A DNA stretch of 64,000 nt, from positions 124,001 through 188,000 of IMG/VR virus record IMGVR_UViG_3300036944_001324. One strand, given 5' to 3'. The stretch's first letter is position 1. Each line of letters starts with the position of its first letter. Of the stretch, positions 18,310 to 26,920 are shown one piece after another. The notes under the pieces are model-generated. The model saw only the letters and a list, made by a program, of their open reading frames with translations, did no database searches and was not told the DNA's origin. The stretch is from a virus. Both the position numbers and the translations under genes were made by a program.

Positions 18310-19590
18310 TTAACGTCCGGCCCCGTAATGACTCATGGTGAAAGCACGAACAACCAGGTAGAGCATCAACGCCGTTTTCACGGCAGATACCACTGAGCTG
18401 TTTTTGCTCTTGATGGCTTTCTTGGTGATCTTCTCGGAGAGATCACGCATCTTCATTAGGTGCACGTCCGTAGAGCGTGAACTCATGTAAACACCCTTGA
18501 GGCGCAAAATGAGACCGGAGAGATTGTTGTTGTCGCGAAGCACTGTTCGGTTATCGGCAAGATACCCGAAAGAGTGGACCATGATCAGGTCCAGCAGTTC
18601 ATCGATTTCTTTAGCCTGCGGCTTGCGATAGTTGAGCGAACACCAGCGCAGTGTTTCATGCACCAAACTTGGAGGAGCGGTGTGCAAGGCTTCGGCAAGG
18701 ATGTCCAGGATGTCTTGTTTGATAAGCGTGTGCTCATCGGACATCACGGAGTGCAGGTAGCGCGTGTAAGTCGAGAGATTCTTGGTGCGATCTTTGAGGA
18801 AGCTTTCACCGTTATCGAGCTCAACCGTTGCGGACGTAGAGCGGTGGCGCGTACCACGAGCGATAGAAGCAATCAGTGCCTCCATCAAGTTCTTCATCAT
18901 GTCACGAATACGCCCTTGGGTATCACTGATAGCGTAGTTGATGGCGATGTCATCCTCGTACGAAACCAGGGTCTTGTAATGCAGGCCACTTTGATCTACC
19001 AAGTCCTTGATACGTGTTTCGAGCAACGCCTGCCAAGAGCCATGCTGCTTGATGGCGTACTTGTTGGACAGCTGCGCGTAGGCCGCTGCAGCGATCTGTG
19101 GATCGGCGGGGATCTTGTAGTAATGCGACAGCAAAGAAGTGAGGAAGCGGTACAGCAAAATCAAAGCTGTGCTCTGTGCGGCACGCAGTTTCACAGCGTC
19201 AGGAAGATCGCTGGTGAGGAACTTGTGCATGACCCAGATGCAAGTGTGGTTGAACACATCGCTGGTCACGTTGCGTGTCGTCACGATGGCGTCGAGGGTG
19301 TGCAGGTTTTCCTCGATCTCCATGTCGTTGACTTGAACAACGTCCGTGAAGAAACGATCCATGTCCTGTGGTGTGAAACGCACCACGTGCACACCCGTCA
19401 AGTTGCCGCCGAAGAACGCCATGTGTTCTTCGTTCTTGTTGACGAAAGCGATTTGGAATTCGATGACACGTTGAGCAAGCGCTACGTCAAACTTGACGTG
19501 CTCGCAGACGCGTTCAAAGACGCCTTTGATAGTTCCGAACGTTTTGACGTTGGAATTCTCCAAGGCGAGCTCAAGATCAAGTACCGACAT
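18310..19590 (-). CDS. Unknown 426-aa helical protein, probably virion-related
   Basis: Almost entirely helical, with a hydrophobic C-terminal stretch (SVVSAVKTALMLYLVVRAF) that may be a membrane or packing helix. Its ATG overlaps the stop of the upstream gene by one base (TGATG), so translation is coupled. Position after sheath, tube and TerL on the opposite strand matches a phiKZ structural neighbourhood; that is inference only. Confidence 0.75.
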   Translation of the reverse strand: MSVLDLELALENSNVKTFGTIKGVFERVCEHVKFDVALAQRVIEFQIAFVNKNEEHMAFFGGNLTGVHVVRFTPQDMDRFFTDVVQVNDMEIEENLHTLDAIVTTRNVTSDVFNHTCIWVMHKFLTSDLPDAVKLRAAQSTALILLYRFLTSLLSHYYKIPADPQIAAAAYAQLSNKYAIKQHGSWQALLETRIKDLVDQSGLHYKTLVSYEDDIAINYAISDTQGRIRDMMKNLMEALIASIARGTRHRSTSATVELDNGESFLKDRTKNLSTYTRYLHSVMSDEHTLIKQDILDILAEALHTAPPSLVHETLRWCSLNYRKPQAKEIDELLDLIMVHSFGYLADNRTVLRDNNNLSGLILRLKGVYMSSRSTDVHLMKMRDLSEKITKKAIKSKNSSVVSAVKTALMLYLVVRAFTMSHYGAGR

Positions 19591-20309
19591 CAGGCACCTG
19601 CTTTGCGTTTAGCCGCTTGGCGGTTTTTCAGTTCCTGGGTGAACGCTTCCATGCCAAAGCAGATCTTGGCACCCGTGCCTTCAAAGAGGCGTTCCAGGCA
19701 ACGTTCGGTTTCTGCATGATCTTCAAAAAGCAGCATGGCTGTTTCTTCAGGTGGTTGAACTGGACCAGGTCCACCCATGTCACCGACCACCAGCACAATA
19801 CCGCGGAAGTCAGTGTCAGTACCGACGAGCGCTTCGTAGTTCTCGGGTTTGACGATCTCGCTGGCGTTGGTCACCAGCACGGTAGTGACGTCTGGGGATT
19901 CCGTAGGCAAGGTGCCGGCCTTGGTGTCTGCGATGTGATCATCCACAGACTGCACGTCAAAATCAGAAAGCACCACTTGCAGCTCGGGGGCCTTGCCAAC
20001 TTCGTTCACCAGTTGTTCCATGAAATGATCCTGCGCGTAGCTCTCGGAGGAGGCCGCAGGTTTGTCCATGGTTGGGGTGTCGGCTTCCGGTGGGTTGTCC
20101 GTGAGTTCGAGAGGCTTCTTCTCGAACACGATGTTCATCGCCTGGGTCAGGATCTCAGACAGAGGACCTGTCATCACGATCTTGTCCTTGATGCCGTTGC
20201 CTTCGTCGTAAGCGACAGGCTGGAGTTCCTGGTTGTCCGAAGCTGCCTTGTTCGGAGACGTCTGGCAGCTCGTGCATTGTTCAAGGGCTGTGGATGGTTG
20301 TGGGTTCAT
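19590..20309 (-). CDS. Unknown 239-aa acidic protein
   Basis: The N-terminus has a CTSCQ pair of cysteines followed by an acidic, Pro-rich, low-complexity region (about 60-100). The C-terminal half folds as strands and helices with GIVLVVGDMGGPGP and ends in a basic tail (KNRQAAKRKAGA). The disordered front plus ordered back suggests a scaffold- or assembly-type protein, but no homology is recognised. Confidence 0.72.
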   Translation of the reverse strand: MNPQPSTALEQCTSCQTSPNKAASDNQELQPVAYDEGNGIKDKIVMTGPLSEILTQAMNIVFEKKPLELTDNPPEADTPTMDKPAASSESYAQDHFMEQLVNEVGKAPELQVVLSDFDVQSVDDHIADTKAGTLPTESPDVTTVLVTNASEIVKPENYEALVGTDTDFRGIVLVVGDMGGPGPVQPPEETAMLLFEDHAETERCLERLFEGTGAKICFGMEAFTQELKNRQAAKRKAGA

Positions 20310-20339
20310 GACTGAATGAAAGAGAGTTGATGATTATCT

Positions 20340-20398
20340 AAAGGATACCGAATCTTCGGTAATAAAAGCACCAGTGACCGAAAAACAAGTCACTGGTT
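20340..20398 (-). terminator. Hairpins between minus-strand genes
   Basis: Read on the minus strand, ACCAGTGAC / GTCACTGGT is followed by GCTTTTATTA, and then ACCGAAGATTCGGT forms a second small hairpin. Probably a partial terminator separating the 20414 gene from the 19590 gene. Confidence 0.6.
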
Positions 20399-20413
20399 GC
20401 CAAATACTACAGC

Positions 20414-21232
20414 TTAACGGAATCCACCAATTTGCTGTCGAATACCGCGCTCATAAGTCTCACGGTCATTCATGAGGGAGATCTTCTGCCACTTGGTACG
20501 CTTGTACTCCTCGTACTGCTCTTCAGCGTCAGCGTAACTGTCAACGATCTGCTTGAACATGCCCAGCTCAAAACCGCCTTGGATACGACCACTGTCAAGT
20601 TCAATGACAAGTTTGTTGTAGACGTGGCTTTTCACCGCAAGCTCGCACAGACGGGTGAACGCTGGGTAACTGCGAATGCTCAGGTTGTTCATGTTCTCGT
20701 CGTTAGCAAGGATGCAACGAAGAACACCGTTCGTCGGCGACATCGATGGATCTTTGACAAGCACGACGTTCTCGCCGATGAGCTCAAGGCGAGACGTACC
20801 GATTAAGCCCGTCACGTCGTAGGACGCGTTCATGGCTTGAACAGCGGTAGTGAGCGGGGTAACCGAGCAGGGATCAAACATGCCGTTGGCATTTTGCTGG
20901 TTCACCGCCAAGTAGTCCACGTACCCAAGGTGAAGCACCTGGGAAATAGGGCGGCCATTGGTCTTGTCCTTAGGGACGTAGATCACACTCATCATCTCTG
21001 GAGTGCGTTCATACCGAATGCCATCCAGACGAATCCAGACTTCCTGACCACCTACCAAATTGCAATCCACAAGGACGCGTGGACGGATCACTGTGGAGAC
21101 GATTTGATCGTCCACGTTCACGGGAACCGTGCGCCATTGGTTGTATGTCGGAGCGAACACCGCCTTCAGAATCTCATGCGGTATCTTGCGCCACATGTCA
21201 GATGTGGCTTTAGAGATTGGGTTGTAACTCAT
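20414..21232 (-). CDS. Unknown 272-aa protein, probably virion-related
   Basis: Beta-rich first 170 residues (VLVDCNLVGGQEVWIRLDG, MMSVIYVPKD) and a charged helical C-terminus (ADAEEQYEEYKRTKWQKISL). This layout would suit a neck or connector component, but no family is recognised. First gene of the minus-strand block. Confidence 0.72.
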   Translation of the reverse strand: MSYNPISKATSDMWRKIPHEILKAVFAPTYNQWRTVPVNVDDQIVSTVIRPRVLVDCNLVGGQEVWIRLDGIRYERTPEMMSVIYVPKDKTNGRPISQVLHLGYVDYLAVNQQNANGMFDPCSVTPLTTAVQAMNASYDVTGLIGTSRLELIGENVVLVKDPSMSPTNGVLRCILANDENMNNLSIRSYPAFTRLCELAVKSHVYNKLVIELDSGRIQGGFELGMFKQIVDSYADAEEQYEEYKRTKWQKISLMNDRETYERGIRQQIGGFR

Positions 21233-21652
21233 ATTGCCGTCGAACTTTCACCAACGTTATCATTTCTACCAAATAAGGAACCATTCACACCATCAGTCAA
21301 GTAACTCATTCTCTTAGATCTGAAGGATTTCAGAACCTGAGGAGTTGTAAGGTAACGAGCTTTTTGAGAGCTCTAACCCTACTCTTCCGATGGGTAAAGG
21401 AAGAATTCAATCAAATCATTTTGCAGCTCACACGTTCTCTGCAAACAAGGATACGCTTCCTCACGGAAGAGCAATCTAACAAATCTCGATCACACATTAT
21501 CTCTGGGATAGTGCGATCACTCTCTGGTTTCTCCTGGGACCAGGGTTTCTTTTAACAGGTCATCAACCCGCGCGTGCCATCGCAAGCGGGGGAGCATTAG
21601 ATCTTAGGATCGAAGGCTCTATATTGGCCACCTAGTCTTGAAAGGACTACCG
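21233..21652. other. 420-base divergent control region
   Basis: AT-rich gap between the minus-strand block and the transglycosylase operon. It contains a possible terminator hairpin at 21520-21552 (TCTCCTGGGACCAGGG then TTTCTTTT) and no believable gene; the 63-codon frame at 21364 starts with TTG and has no ribosome site. Confidence 0.45.
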
Positions 21653-22351
21653 GTGAAAATTCTCTCTATTCGTCTCTTGTTCGTTTGGTTGTTTGTTGCT
21701 TTCGGTGCTTTGGTTATTCCAACCAAAGCCATCGCTGGTGACGACGTGACTGTCAAAGCCGTTGCTGGCTGGATCGTCAAACAAACCAAGGAAAATGTGC
21801 AGTGGCCACAAGCCATTAAAATAGCGCGTGCTGTGTTCGATAAGGTCGACACCCACCGCATCGATCCCTATTTGGTGATCGCCATGATGTCAGCGGAAAG
21901 CACCTTCAACCACAAAGCAGGCAATAAGTCCGGTGCTCGTGGTTTGATGCAGGTCATGCCGCGCTGGCACCGTGACAAGATAAAAGGTCGTAACATCCTG
22001 GACATACAGACCAACGTTGAAGTAGGACTGCAGATTTTGCAGGACTGTCTTATCAAAGCCGGTGACAAGATGAGTTCCGGTCTGCGTTGCTACTCTGGTG
22101 GGGCATCCAAGAAGTACGAAACCAAGATCAAGGTAGCGCACGCTTCCGTTAAAGAAGCAGTCATACAGAGTCGCTTTGACCAAGAAGTTCCTATCGTCGC
22201 TACAGCCAGCTTTAACCGGCCACGGTACTGGCATGAGCAGATGGAACGCTACGAACACACCCAAGCCGTGGACCGGCGTCGCACACTCGACTCTGAAGTG
22301 GCTGGGCGTGAATACGATCGTTTGATCGTCGCCATGAACCAACACAACTAA
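21653..22351 (+). CDS. Secreted lytic transglycosylase (SLT type)
   Basis: GTG start at 21653 chosen because AAAGGA lies seven bases before it; an upstream in-frame TTG at 21638 has no such site. Residues 1-28 are a Sec-type signal (LLFVWLFVAFGALVIP, cleavage near AIA-GDD). The catalytic domain has AESTF with Glu82, then GARGLMQVMP (about 94-103) and a later YSGG, the three classic SLT motifs. It would cut peptidoglycan in the periplasm, for lysis or remodelling. It lacks the cell-wall-binding repeats of a particle-borne endolysin. Confidence 0.85.
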   Translation: MKILSIRLLFVWLFVAFGALVIPTKAIAGDDVTVKAVAGWIVKQTKENVQWPQAIKIARAVFDKVDTHRIDPYLVIAMMSAESTFNHKAGNKSGARGLMQVMPRWHRDKIKGRNILDIQTNVEVGLQILQDCLIKAGDKMSSGLRCYSGGASKKYETKIKVAHASVKEAVIQSRFDQEVPIVATASFNRPRYWHEQMERYEHTQAVDRRRTLDSEVAGREYDRLIVAMNQHN

Positions 22352-22382
22352 CCTGGGCTTAAACGCCAGATCGAAGGAAAAT

Positions 22383-22493
22383 ATGAAATCGCTTGTGAAG
22401 AATATGTCCGTTAAGTCGCTCAAATTTATCATGAGCGATTTCGGCCTCGTCGCGGTAGTTCTGGCCATTGTGGCTGTAAAGAGCGCCGTATAA
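22383..22493 (+). CDS. 36-aa single-span membrane peptide
   Basis: ATG with AAGGAAAA upstream; TAA at 22491-22493. The sequence starts MKSLVKNMSVKSLKFI, a basic amphipathic front, and ends in a hydrophobic helix (FGLVAVVLAIVAVKSAV). Located 31 bases after the transglycosylase stop and 27 bases before the next start, so clearly in the same unit. It could be a holin-like or regulatory micropeptide. Confidence 0.6.
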   Translation: MKSLVKNMSVKSLKFIMSDFGLVAVVLAIVAVKSAV

Positions 22494-22520
22494 ACCACGT
22501 CAACAAGAAGGGAAATCGAA

Positions 22521-22844
22521 ATGGCAAACAAAACCGACATCAACAAACTCGTTGGTGTTTTGTTCGGTGATGCGTTCACTGGCAAGATCAAGGTCTCGCT
22601 CAAGAAGGGTAATTTGACGCTGGAGAGTGGTGACACCAATGTGTCTTCCACCACTGATGGTGTCACGTACCAACTGGCCGAGAACCCTCAGACCAACCTG
22701 ACTGATGGCGTGCACAACATCGAGTTCAAGGACGGCTACGCAGCAGCTATCGAAGCATTGGTGGAAAAGCCTTCCACGATGACCGCTGTCAAGCCTACGA
22801 AGGGCACGCATTCGAGCATGCCCGGCAAACGCGTGTACGACTAA
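22521..22844 (+). CDS. Small protein related to the 62563 gene product
   Basis: 107 aa, GAAGGGAAATCGAA ribosome site. The N-terminus (INKLVGVLFGDAFTGKIKV) matches that of the 62563 product (IVAFIKAIFGEKFTGHITV), sharing FG-x-x-FTG-x-I-x-V. A small beta-rich domain follows, with a basic tail. Function unknown. The paralogy suggests a phage-specific small-domain family. Confidence 0.75.
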   Translation: MANKTDINKLVGVLFGDAFTGKIKVSLKKGNLTLESGDTNVSSTTDGVTYQLAENPQTNLTDGVHNIEFKDGYAAAIEALVEKPSTMTAVKPTKGTHSSMPGKRVYD

Positions 22845-22851
22845 CCAACAC

Positions 22852-22907
22852 CGCATACAGACCCTACCCAAGCCTTAGATGGTCTGGGCAGGGTCTTATG
22901 TCGTCTA
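22852..22907 (+). terminator. Terminator with a 14-base loop shared with 39549
   Basis: AGACCCT-CCC / GGGCAGGGTCT stem. The loop AGCCTTAGATGGTC is the exact reverse complement of the loop at 39549-39562. Tail TTATGTCGTC. Confidence 0.75.
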
Positions 22908-22926
22908 CAAAGAAAAGGAATCAGTC

Positions 22927-23604
22927 ATGACAATCATTGTCTATGACAATAAGTCTCTGATCACCGATAGCCTGACGTTGGTAGTAAACGATGAAACTGC
23001 TGATCAGTTCAGCTATCATGCTAACAAGATCCGTTACAACGCTAGCCGTACGGTTGCATTTGCATACCCCGGTGAGACGATGAGCGCAGAGATCAACGAA
23101 TGGATGATGCGGCACGCAGAAGCAGAGCTGGCATACGCTTACATGCAAGCAGATAGAACGAGGTACGGTGAAAAAATTACCATGGCTGCCAAGTACCTCG
23201 ATGGTTTCAATAAATTCATTTCTTTACTTCCGCTCCCGCCATCTAAGGATGGCAAAGGTATCGCTATTTCCAAACACGAAGCTGTGCAGTTTGGTTCGGC
23301 TGGTAAGACCGTGGTGACTAACTCTTTGTTCATTGGGACGGGTTGTTACCTGGAAGCTTACTGGATGCTACGAGCGTCTGGAATGCACCCAGTCCCGATC
23401 ATGAATCGCTTGAGTCAGATTGGTAAGTTGGTTGGCGGTCCTATCAACATTCAGCGACAGCAAGATTTGAACGATCCTGACTACGAGCGTTATGTCAAGG
23501 ATTTGTTTGACGGCGTAAAGTACAAGGACTTGAATTTGCACGCTGTTACCAAAACACCGACAAACAGGAAGGCGAAGAATGCGACACTTCTTAAGAAACA
23601 ATAA
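22927..23604 (+). CDS. Proteasome/HslV-like Ntn-hydrolase candidate
   Basis: Start 22927 is preceded by AAAAGGAATC; the longer frame begins in a terminator. The opening MTIIVYDNKSLITDS, then KIRYNASRTVAFAYPG, resembles HslV and phage proteasome-like proteins, which begin with a catalytic Thr, then have an ADS/GD strand and a K-I-x(8)-A-x-A-G strand. Removal of Met1 would expose Thr2. 225 aa is within family range. Activity would depend on Thr2 and a lysine that I cannot place with certainty. Confidence 0.5.
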   Translation: MTIIVYDNKSLITDSLTLVVNDETADQFSYHANKIRYNASRTVAFAYPGETMSAEINEWMMRHAEAELAYAYMQADRTRYGEKITMAAKYLDGFNKFISLLPLPPSKDGKGIAISKHEAVQFGSAGKTVVTNSLFIGTGCYLEAYWMLRASGMHPVPIMNRLSQIGKLVGGPINIQRQQDLNDPDYERYVKDLFDGVKYKDLNLHAVTKTPTNRKAKNATLLKKQ

Positions 23605-24157
23605 ACGCCTGGTCATACCCGGCATCGAATCCAACAACTACTACGCGTTTGAAGTGGACGTTGCGTATTACGAGACGCCTTATGGTCTGGCGTTGCCGCC
23701 GACTGCCAAAAGTGCGACCATGCTTCGTTTCTTGCGCAACTACGACCAGCTCAAAACCAACACGTTCAACTTCGCACCGGCAAGTACCAAGTCCTACGTT
23801 TGCTACTTGTTGAACAACCGCGGCGAGATGGAATTGGTGTTCATGGACGGCGAGATGATCGATAAGGTCGAGCAATTCAATCTGGAAGTCATTACTCTGC
23901 CGGCTGGAAAGCCTACTTGGAAGGTCGAGGATGCGTTAGGCCCTACCGACGCCATCGCCAAGACGGACGCCGTCAAGAAGATGAGTCAGGCAGCTGCGGT
24001 CAAGTGGCTCGATGAACGTTCTGGTCATCGGTTCCAGCAACCTTTTACGGTGGATATCGAAACCTGGGTTAAGAATCGTCCACCGGAGTACAAGAACTTG
24101 TTTCTGTACAACAATGCCTTTATCAGGGGTGATTTCATAAAACGCAAGCATTCGTAG
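23579..24157 (+). CDS. Unknown 192-aa protein
   Basis: Overlaps the previous gene by 26 bases, with AGGAAGG just before its ATG, so it is translationally coupled to it. Beta-rich N-terminal half (YYAFEVDVAYYETPYG, VCYLLNNRGEMELVFM) and a helical, basic C-terminus (FIRGDFIKRKHS). No recognised domain. Coupling suggests it may act with the Ntn-like protein. Confidence 0.75.
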   Translation: MRHFLRNNKRLVIPGIESNNYYAFEVDVAYYETPYGLALPPTAKSATMLRFLRNYDQLKTNTFNFAPASTKSYVCYLLNNRGEMELVFMDGEMIDKVEQFNLEVITLPAGKPTWKVEDALGPTDAIAKTDAVKKMSQAAAVKWLDERSGHRFQQPFTVDIETWVKNRPPEYKNLFLYNNAFIRGDFIKRKHS

Positions 24158-24264
24158 AAGCGGATCATATGGAGGTGTGTATCACCTCCGTATCATCATC
24201 TTTAACTGATTTCGGTTAGTCACCGAGGGATATATACATGTACGCTACAAAGGGAGACGTCGAC

Positions 24265-24690
24265 ATGAAGCTGAAGGCTGTCGACGGTGGTCAGGTTATC
24301 ATTTCATGGCACCTGATCCATAGCGAGATCAACAAAAACAGAATGCTCATTATCGGGCTCGAGCAACGCATTCGAGACGGTAAAGTTGACAGCGTCACGT
24401 TGAGCGACAAAGACTGCTACATCCGGCAGCGTCGCAACAACAAGCGGCCCAATTTCCTGTTTGGTATTTACTCCTGCCATGGTTGTGATACCCTGGTGGA
24501 TCTGATTGAACAAGTCGACGACTACGAGAGCGTCTGTGTGAAGACGTACCAAGTCAATGAAAATACCGGTGAGCGAATCACCACTGGGCTCGTCCACTGG
24601 AGCGAAAGCCATAACGAACTGACGTTCCACAACAAAAACAAAGTCAAGCGTTTCGGCTGGACCGGCGAAGAACTGAAGAAACAAAAGTAG
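24265..24690 (+). CDS. Unknown 141-aa protein
   Basis: Start 24265 preferred to the ATG at 24238 because AGGGAGA lies at the right distance. Alpha/beta, with CYIRQRRNNKRPNFLFGIYSCHGCD, a basic patch followed by a CxxC-like pair. A nucleic-acid contact is possible but not shown. Confidence 0.7.
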   Translation: MKLKAVDGGQVIISWHLIHSEINKNRMLIIGLEQRIRDGKVDSVTLSDKDCYIRQRRNNKRPNFLFGIYSCHGCDTLVDLIEQVDDYESVCVKTYQVNENTGERITTGLVHWSESHNELTFHNKNKVKRFGWTGEELKKQK

Positions 24691-24695
24691 CAACT

Positions 24696-24730
24696 ATCAG
24701 CCCCTCCAAAAGAGGGCTGATTATGCCGTC
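24696..24730 (+). terminator. Terminator hairpin
   Basis: ATCAGCCCCTC / GAGGGCTGAT with a CAAAA loop, then TATGCCGTC. Confidence 0.75.
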
Positions 24731-24825
24731 TTTGTAGTTGCTTGTCTTTTTTATCTAAGAGAAGTAAACCATCTGTCTGAGACGCATGTGACGTCTTGTT
24801 TACAATCTGGATAAAACGGGGATCT

Positions 24826-25272
24826 ATGTCTTTTACAAACGACGTTCATGTGTGCGAACAAGGTGTCTGTGAAGACACCCTGGAACACTTCATTGCTGTC
24901 ATCCGTGACGAGTATAAACGGTTTCACACACCGGTGCCCAGTAACCTCCAAACCTGCCGTTACACGGACCTCAATTACAGCGTTCGCGTCAAGGTACTCA
25001 CACGCCTTACCCGTGATGTGGGCGTTCCTTTGAATCGTGACGATTTCAATCACGTTGCAGTTGGCCGACTTACCGTGGCCGATGCATTCGCCTTTGTGCA
25101 AAAGAAGGTACAAGAAGCTAAAGCTGAAAAACCCAAAACATCAGTGTTGGAGATACCAAACGTAGGTGTTTTGGACGAGATTCCACCGCCCCTCCCATTT
25201 GAACCTTTCGGGTTATACCTGAGCGGGATAACTGGTCCAGATGTCCCGACGGACAAGCCTTTCAAATTTTAA
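24826..25272 (+). CDS. Acyl-carrier-protein-like small protein (candidate)
   Basis: 148 aa; start 24826 has CGGGGA upstream. Residues about 15-85 follow the ACP pattern: helix 1 (EDTLEHFIAVIRDEYKRF), a loop, a DLNYS block where ACPs have DLG-x-DSL, helix 2 (VRVKVLTRLTRDVGVPL), and RDDFNHVAVGRLTVADAFAF like the ACP helix 3-4 region. The Ser is present but the preceding Asp is replaced by Tyr, so phosphopantetheine attachment is doubtful. The C-terminal 50 residues are a Pro-rich tail. The fold call is by eye. Confidence 0.45.
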   Translation: MSFTNDVHVCEQGVCEDTLEHFIAVIRDEYKRFHTPVPSNLQTCRYTDLNYSVRVKVLTRLTRDVGVPLNRDDFNHVAVGRLTVADAFAFVQKKVQEAKAEKPKTSVLEIPNVGVLDEIPPPLPFEPFGLYLSGITGPDVPTDKPFKF

Positions 25273-25298
25273 TCCATCCCCCAAGAGAAACAACCATC

Positions 25299-25835
25299 AT
25301 GGAAAACACCGAGCACAAGATCCAGTACACACCCGACGTGAACACCACGTTCCCGACATCGTTCGAGCCACGCTCCGTGCACTTTCACAACTGGGAACTC
25401 ACGCGGGCCGATGGCCGTACGTGTTTCGAAGTGGAAGTGAGCATCTACAAGGGTGCTGACGGCAAGCCTGTGGAAATCCCCGAGCAGGTGACAGCAGCGG
25501 CTTTGCTGCGCATTCGTGATTCGTTCCTGAACAAGGAATGGTTCATGTGCCTCAGCGCCGACGACCAGGAACTGCTGGCTTTTGACAACGAACTCACCAT
25601 GGCCAAGCTTCGTGAGTTCTTCGCCAGTGATGAAGTGCTGCTCTATGTGAGCGTTGGTCATTTGGTGTATGACGTTCCTCACGATGAAGCGGTGGAACCT
25701 ATCGCCAGCCTCGGCTACTTCGGTGCTGTTCGCAAAGAATACCTGGAGATCGCTCTGCTCGACGCCACAACCAACCAAGTGATCAAACCGATCTACGGTA
25801 TCGAAGTCCCGCAAGCGCTGGACTCCGCCATTTAA
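25299..25835 (+). CDS. Unknown 178-aa protein
   Basis: ATG 26 bases after the previous stop. Alpha/beta protein with VHFHNWELTRADGRTCFEVEV near the front and a helical middle. Codons are more GC-biased than those of its neighbours, suggesting higher expression. No recognised domain. Confidence 0.72.
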   Translation: MENTEHKIQYTPDVNTTFPTSFEPRSVHFHNWELTRADGRTCFEVEVSIYKGADGKPVEIPEQVTAAALLRIRDSFLNKEWFMCLSADDQELLAFDNELTMAKLREFFASDEVLLYVSVGHLVYDVPHDEAVEPIASLGYFGAVRKEYLEIALLDATTNQVIKPIYGIEVPQALDSAI

Positions 25836-25898
25836 CCACACCGCTACGCTCTAAGAACAAGAGCGTAGCAACCACACAAAACACAAGGAGATCCTGAC

Positions 25899-26402
25899 AT
25901 GTCTGAAATTACCGTAGCTTTGAGCAAACACAACGTTCTTCTGGAATACAAGAAGGACAAACCCGTTCCGGCCCATGTGTTCCGTACCATGCAGGTGGGT
26001 CTTGATTTCCTTGATGCGTCGTACGCGACGAATTCTCTCGTGCTCCATGTCTCTAGTGAACTGGCCTTATCTGAAGAGGTTGGCAATTCTGCAGCTAGAT
26101 TCGGTTACCACGAGTACGAACGAAGCGACTACGGCATTTTGATCGCCAAGTTCAATGGGATTGATCGACTGTACACCATCGCGGTTGAAGAAGAAAAGAT
26201 CCCGTACGTCGACGACATGATCAGCCGTCATCGCAAGATGAGGGAGTTCACCGTCGAAGTGAATCACCAGAGTCTGCTTCTCGACAACGAAGGCCGCCGC
26301 ACTCCGTTTTCCTACTCCACCAAGATGATCTGGCCCATCATCGGGACGCTGTTCTGGTGGGCCGACATCGCAGAACCCTCCAAAGAAAGTACATGCAAAT
26401 GA
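25899..26402 (+). CDS. First of two tandem paralogs (167 aa)
   Basis: Strong AAGGAG upstream. The C-terminal half (IPYVDDMISRHRK...LLLDNEGRRTPFSYS...FWWADIAEP) aligns with the next gene (IPMVDRKINEALE...LLLTEGCERTAYSHC...FFWTDIEP). The stop overlaps the next start as ATGA. The family is unknown; the pair points to local gene duplication. Confidence 0.78.
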   Translation: MSEITVALSKHNVLLEYKKDKPVPAHVFRTMQVGLDFLDASYATNSLVLHVSSELALSEEVGNSAARFGYHEYERSDYGILIAKFNGIDRLYTIAVEEEKIPYVDDMISRHRKMREFTVEVNHQSLLLDNEGRRTPFSYSTKMIWPIIGTLFWWADIAEPSKESTCK

Positions 26403-26893
26403 AGACAACTCATCTCTCCGGTCTGGAATTGAAATTTCCCTATCGACCGGAATCATGGCGCGCTCGCAAAGAACTGTACAGGGTTCAACTGCTGCTGGAC
26501 TCTTGTGGGTTCAACGAGTTACACAAGACGTTTATGTTGATTGCGACCAATAGCGTGGCTAACATCCCTACTTCGGCAGCGAACGAAGCTGTATTTCGCA
26601 TCCATCCATACGCGTCTTCGGAATACAGCTGCCTGGTGATGCGAATGACTGGCATTGGGCGCTCTAACCTGCTGATCGTTCCCAATAACGAAATTCCCAT
26701 GGTTGATCGAAAAATCAACGAAGCATTGGAAAGTGGTGCAGGGGCGATTGAAATTCAATCGCAAACTTTACTTCTCACAGAGGGGTGCGAACGCACTGCT
26801 TATTCGCATTGCGCGCAGACCGTTTGGCCTGCGGACTTGGTGGAGTTCTTCTGGACTGACATCGAGCCTGACGCACCTGAACAACCTGCGTAA
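26399..26893 (+). CDS. Second of two tandem paralogs (164 aa)
   Basis: Start 26399 chosen for the ATGA overlap with the previous stop; an ATG at 26393 adds only two residues. Related to the 25899 product in its C-terminal 65 residues and diverged elsewhere. Function unknown; a heterodimer of the two is a reasonable guess. Confidence 0.75.
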   Translation: MKTTHLSGLELKFPYRPESWRARKELYRVQLLLDSCGFNELHKTFMLIATNSVANIPTSAANEAVFRIHPYASSEYSCLVMRMTGIGRSNLLIVPNNEIPMVDRKINEALESGAGAIEIQSQTLLLTEGCERTAYSHCAQTVWPADLVEFFWTDIEPDAPEQPA

Positions 26894-26920
26894 TTTATCT
26901 AAAACCTAAGGAGTATCCTC

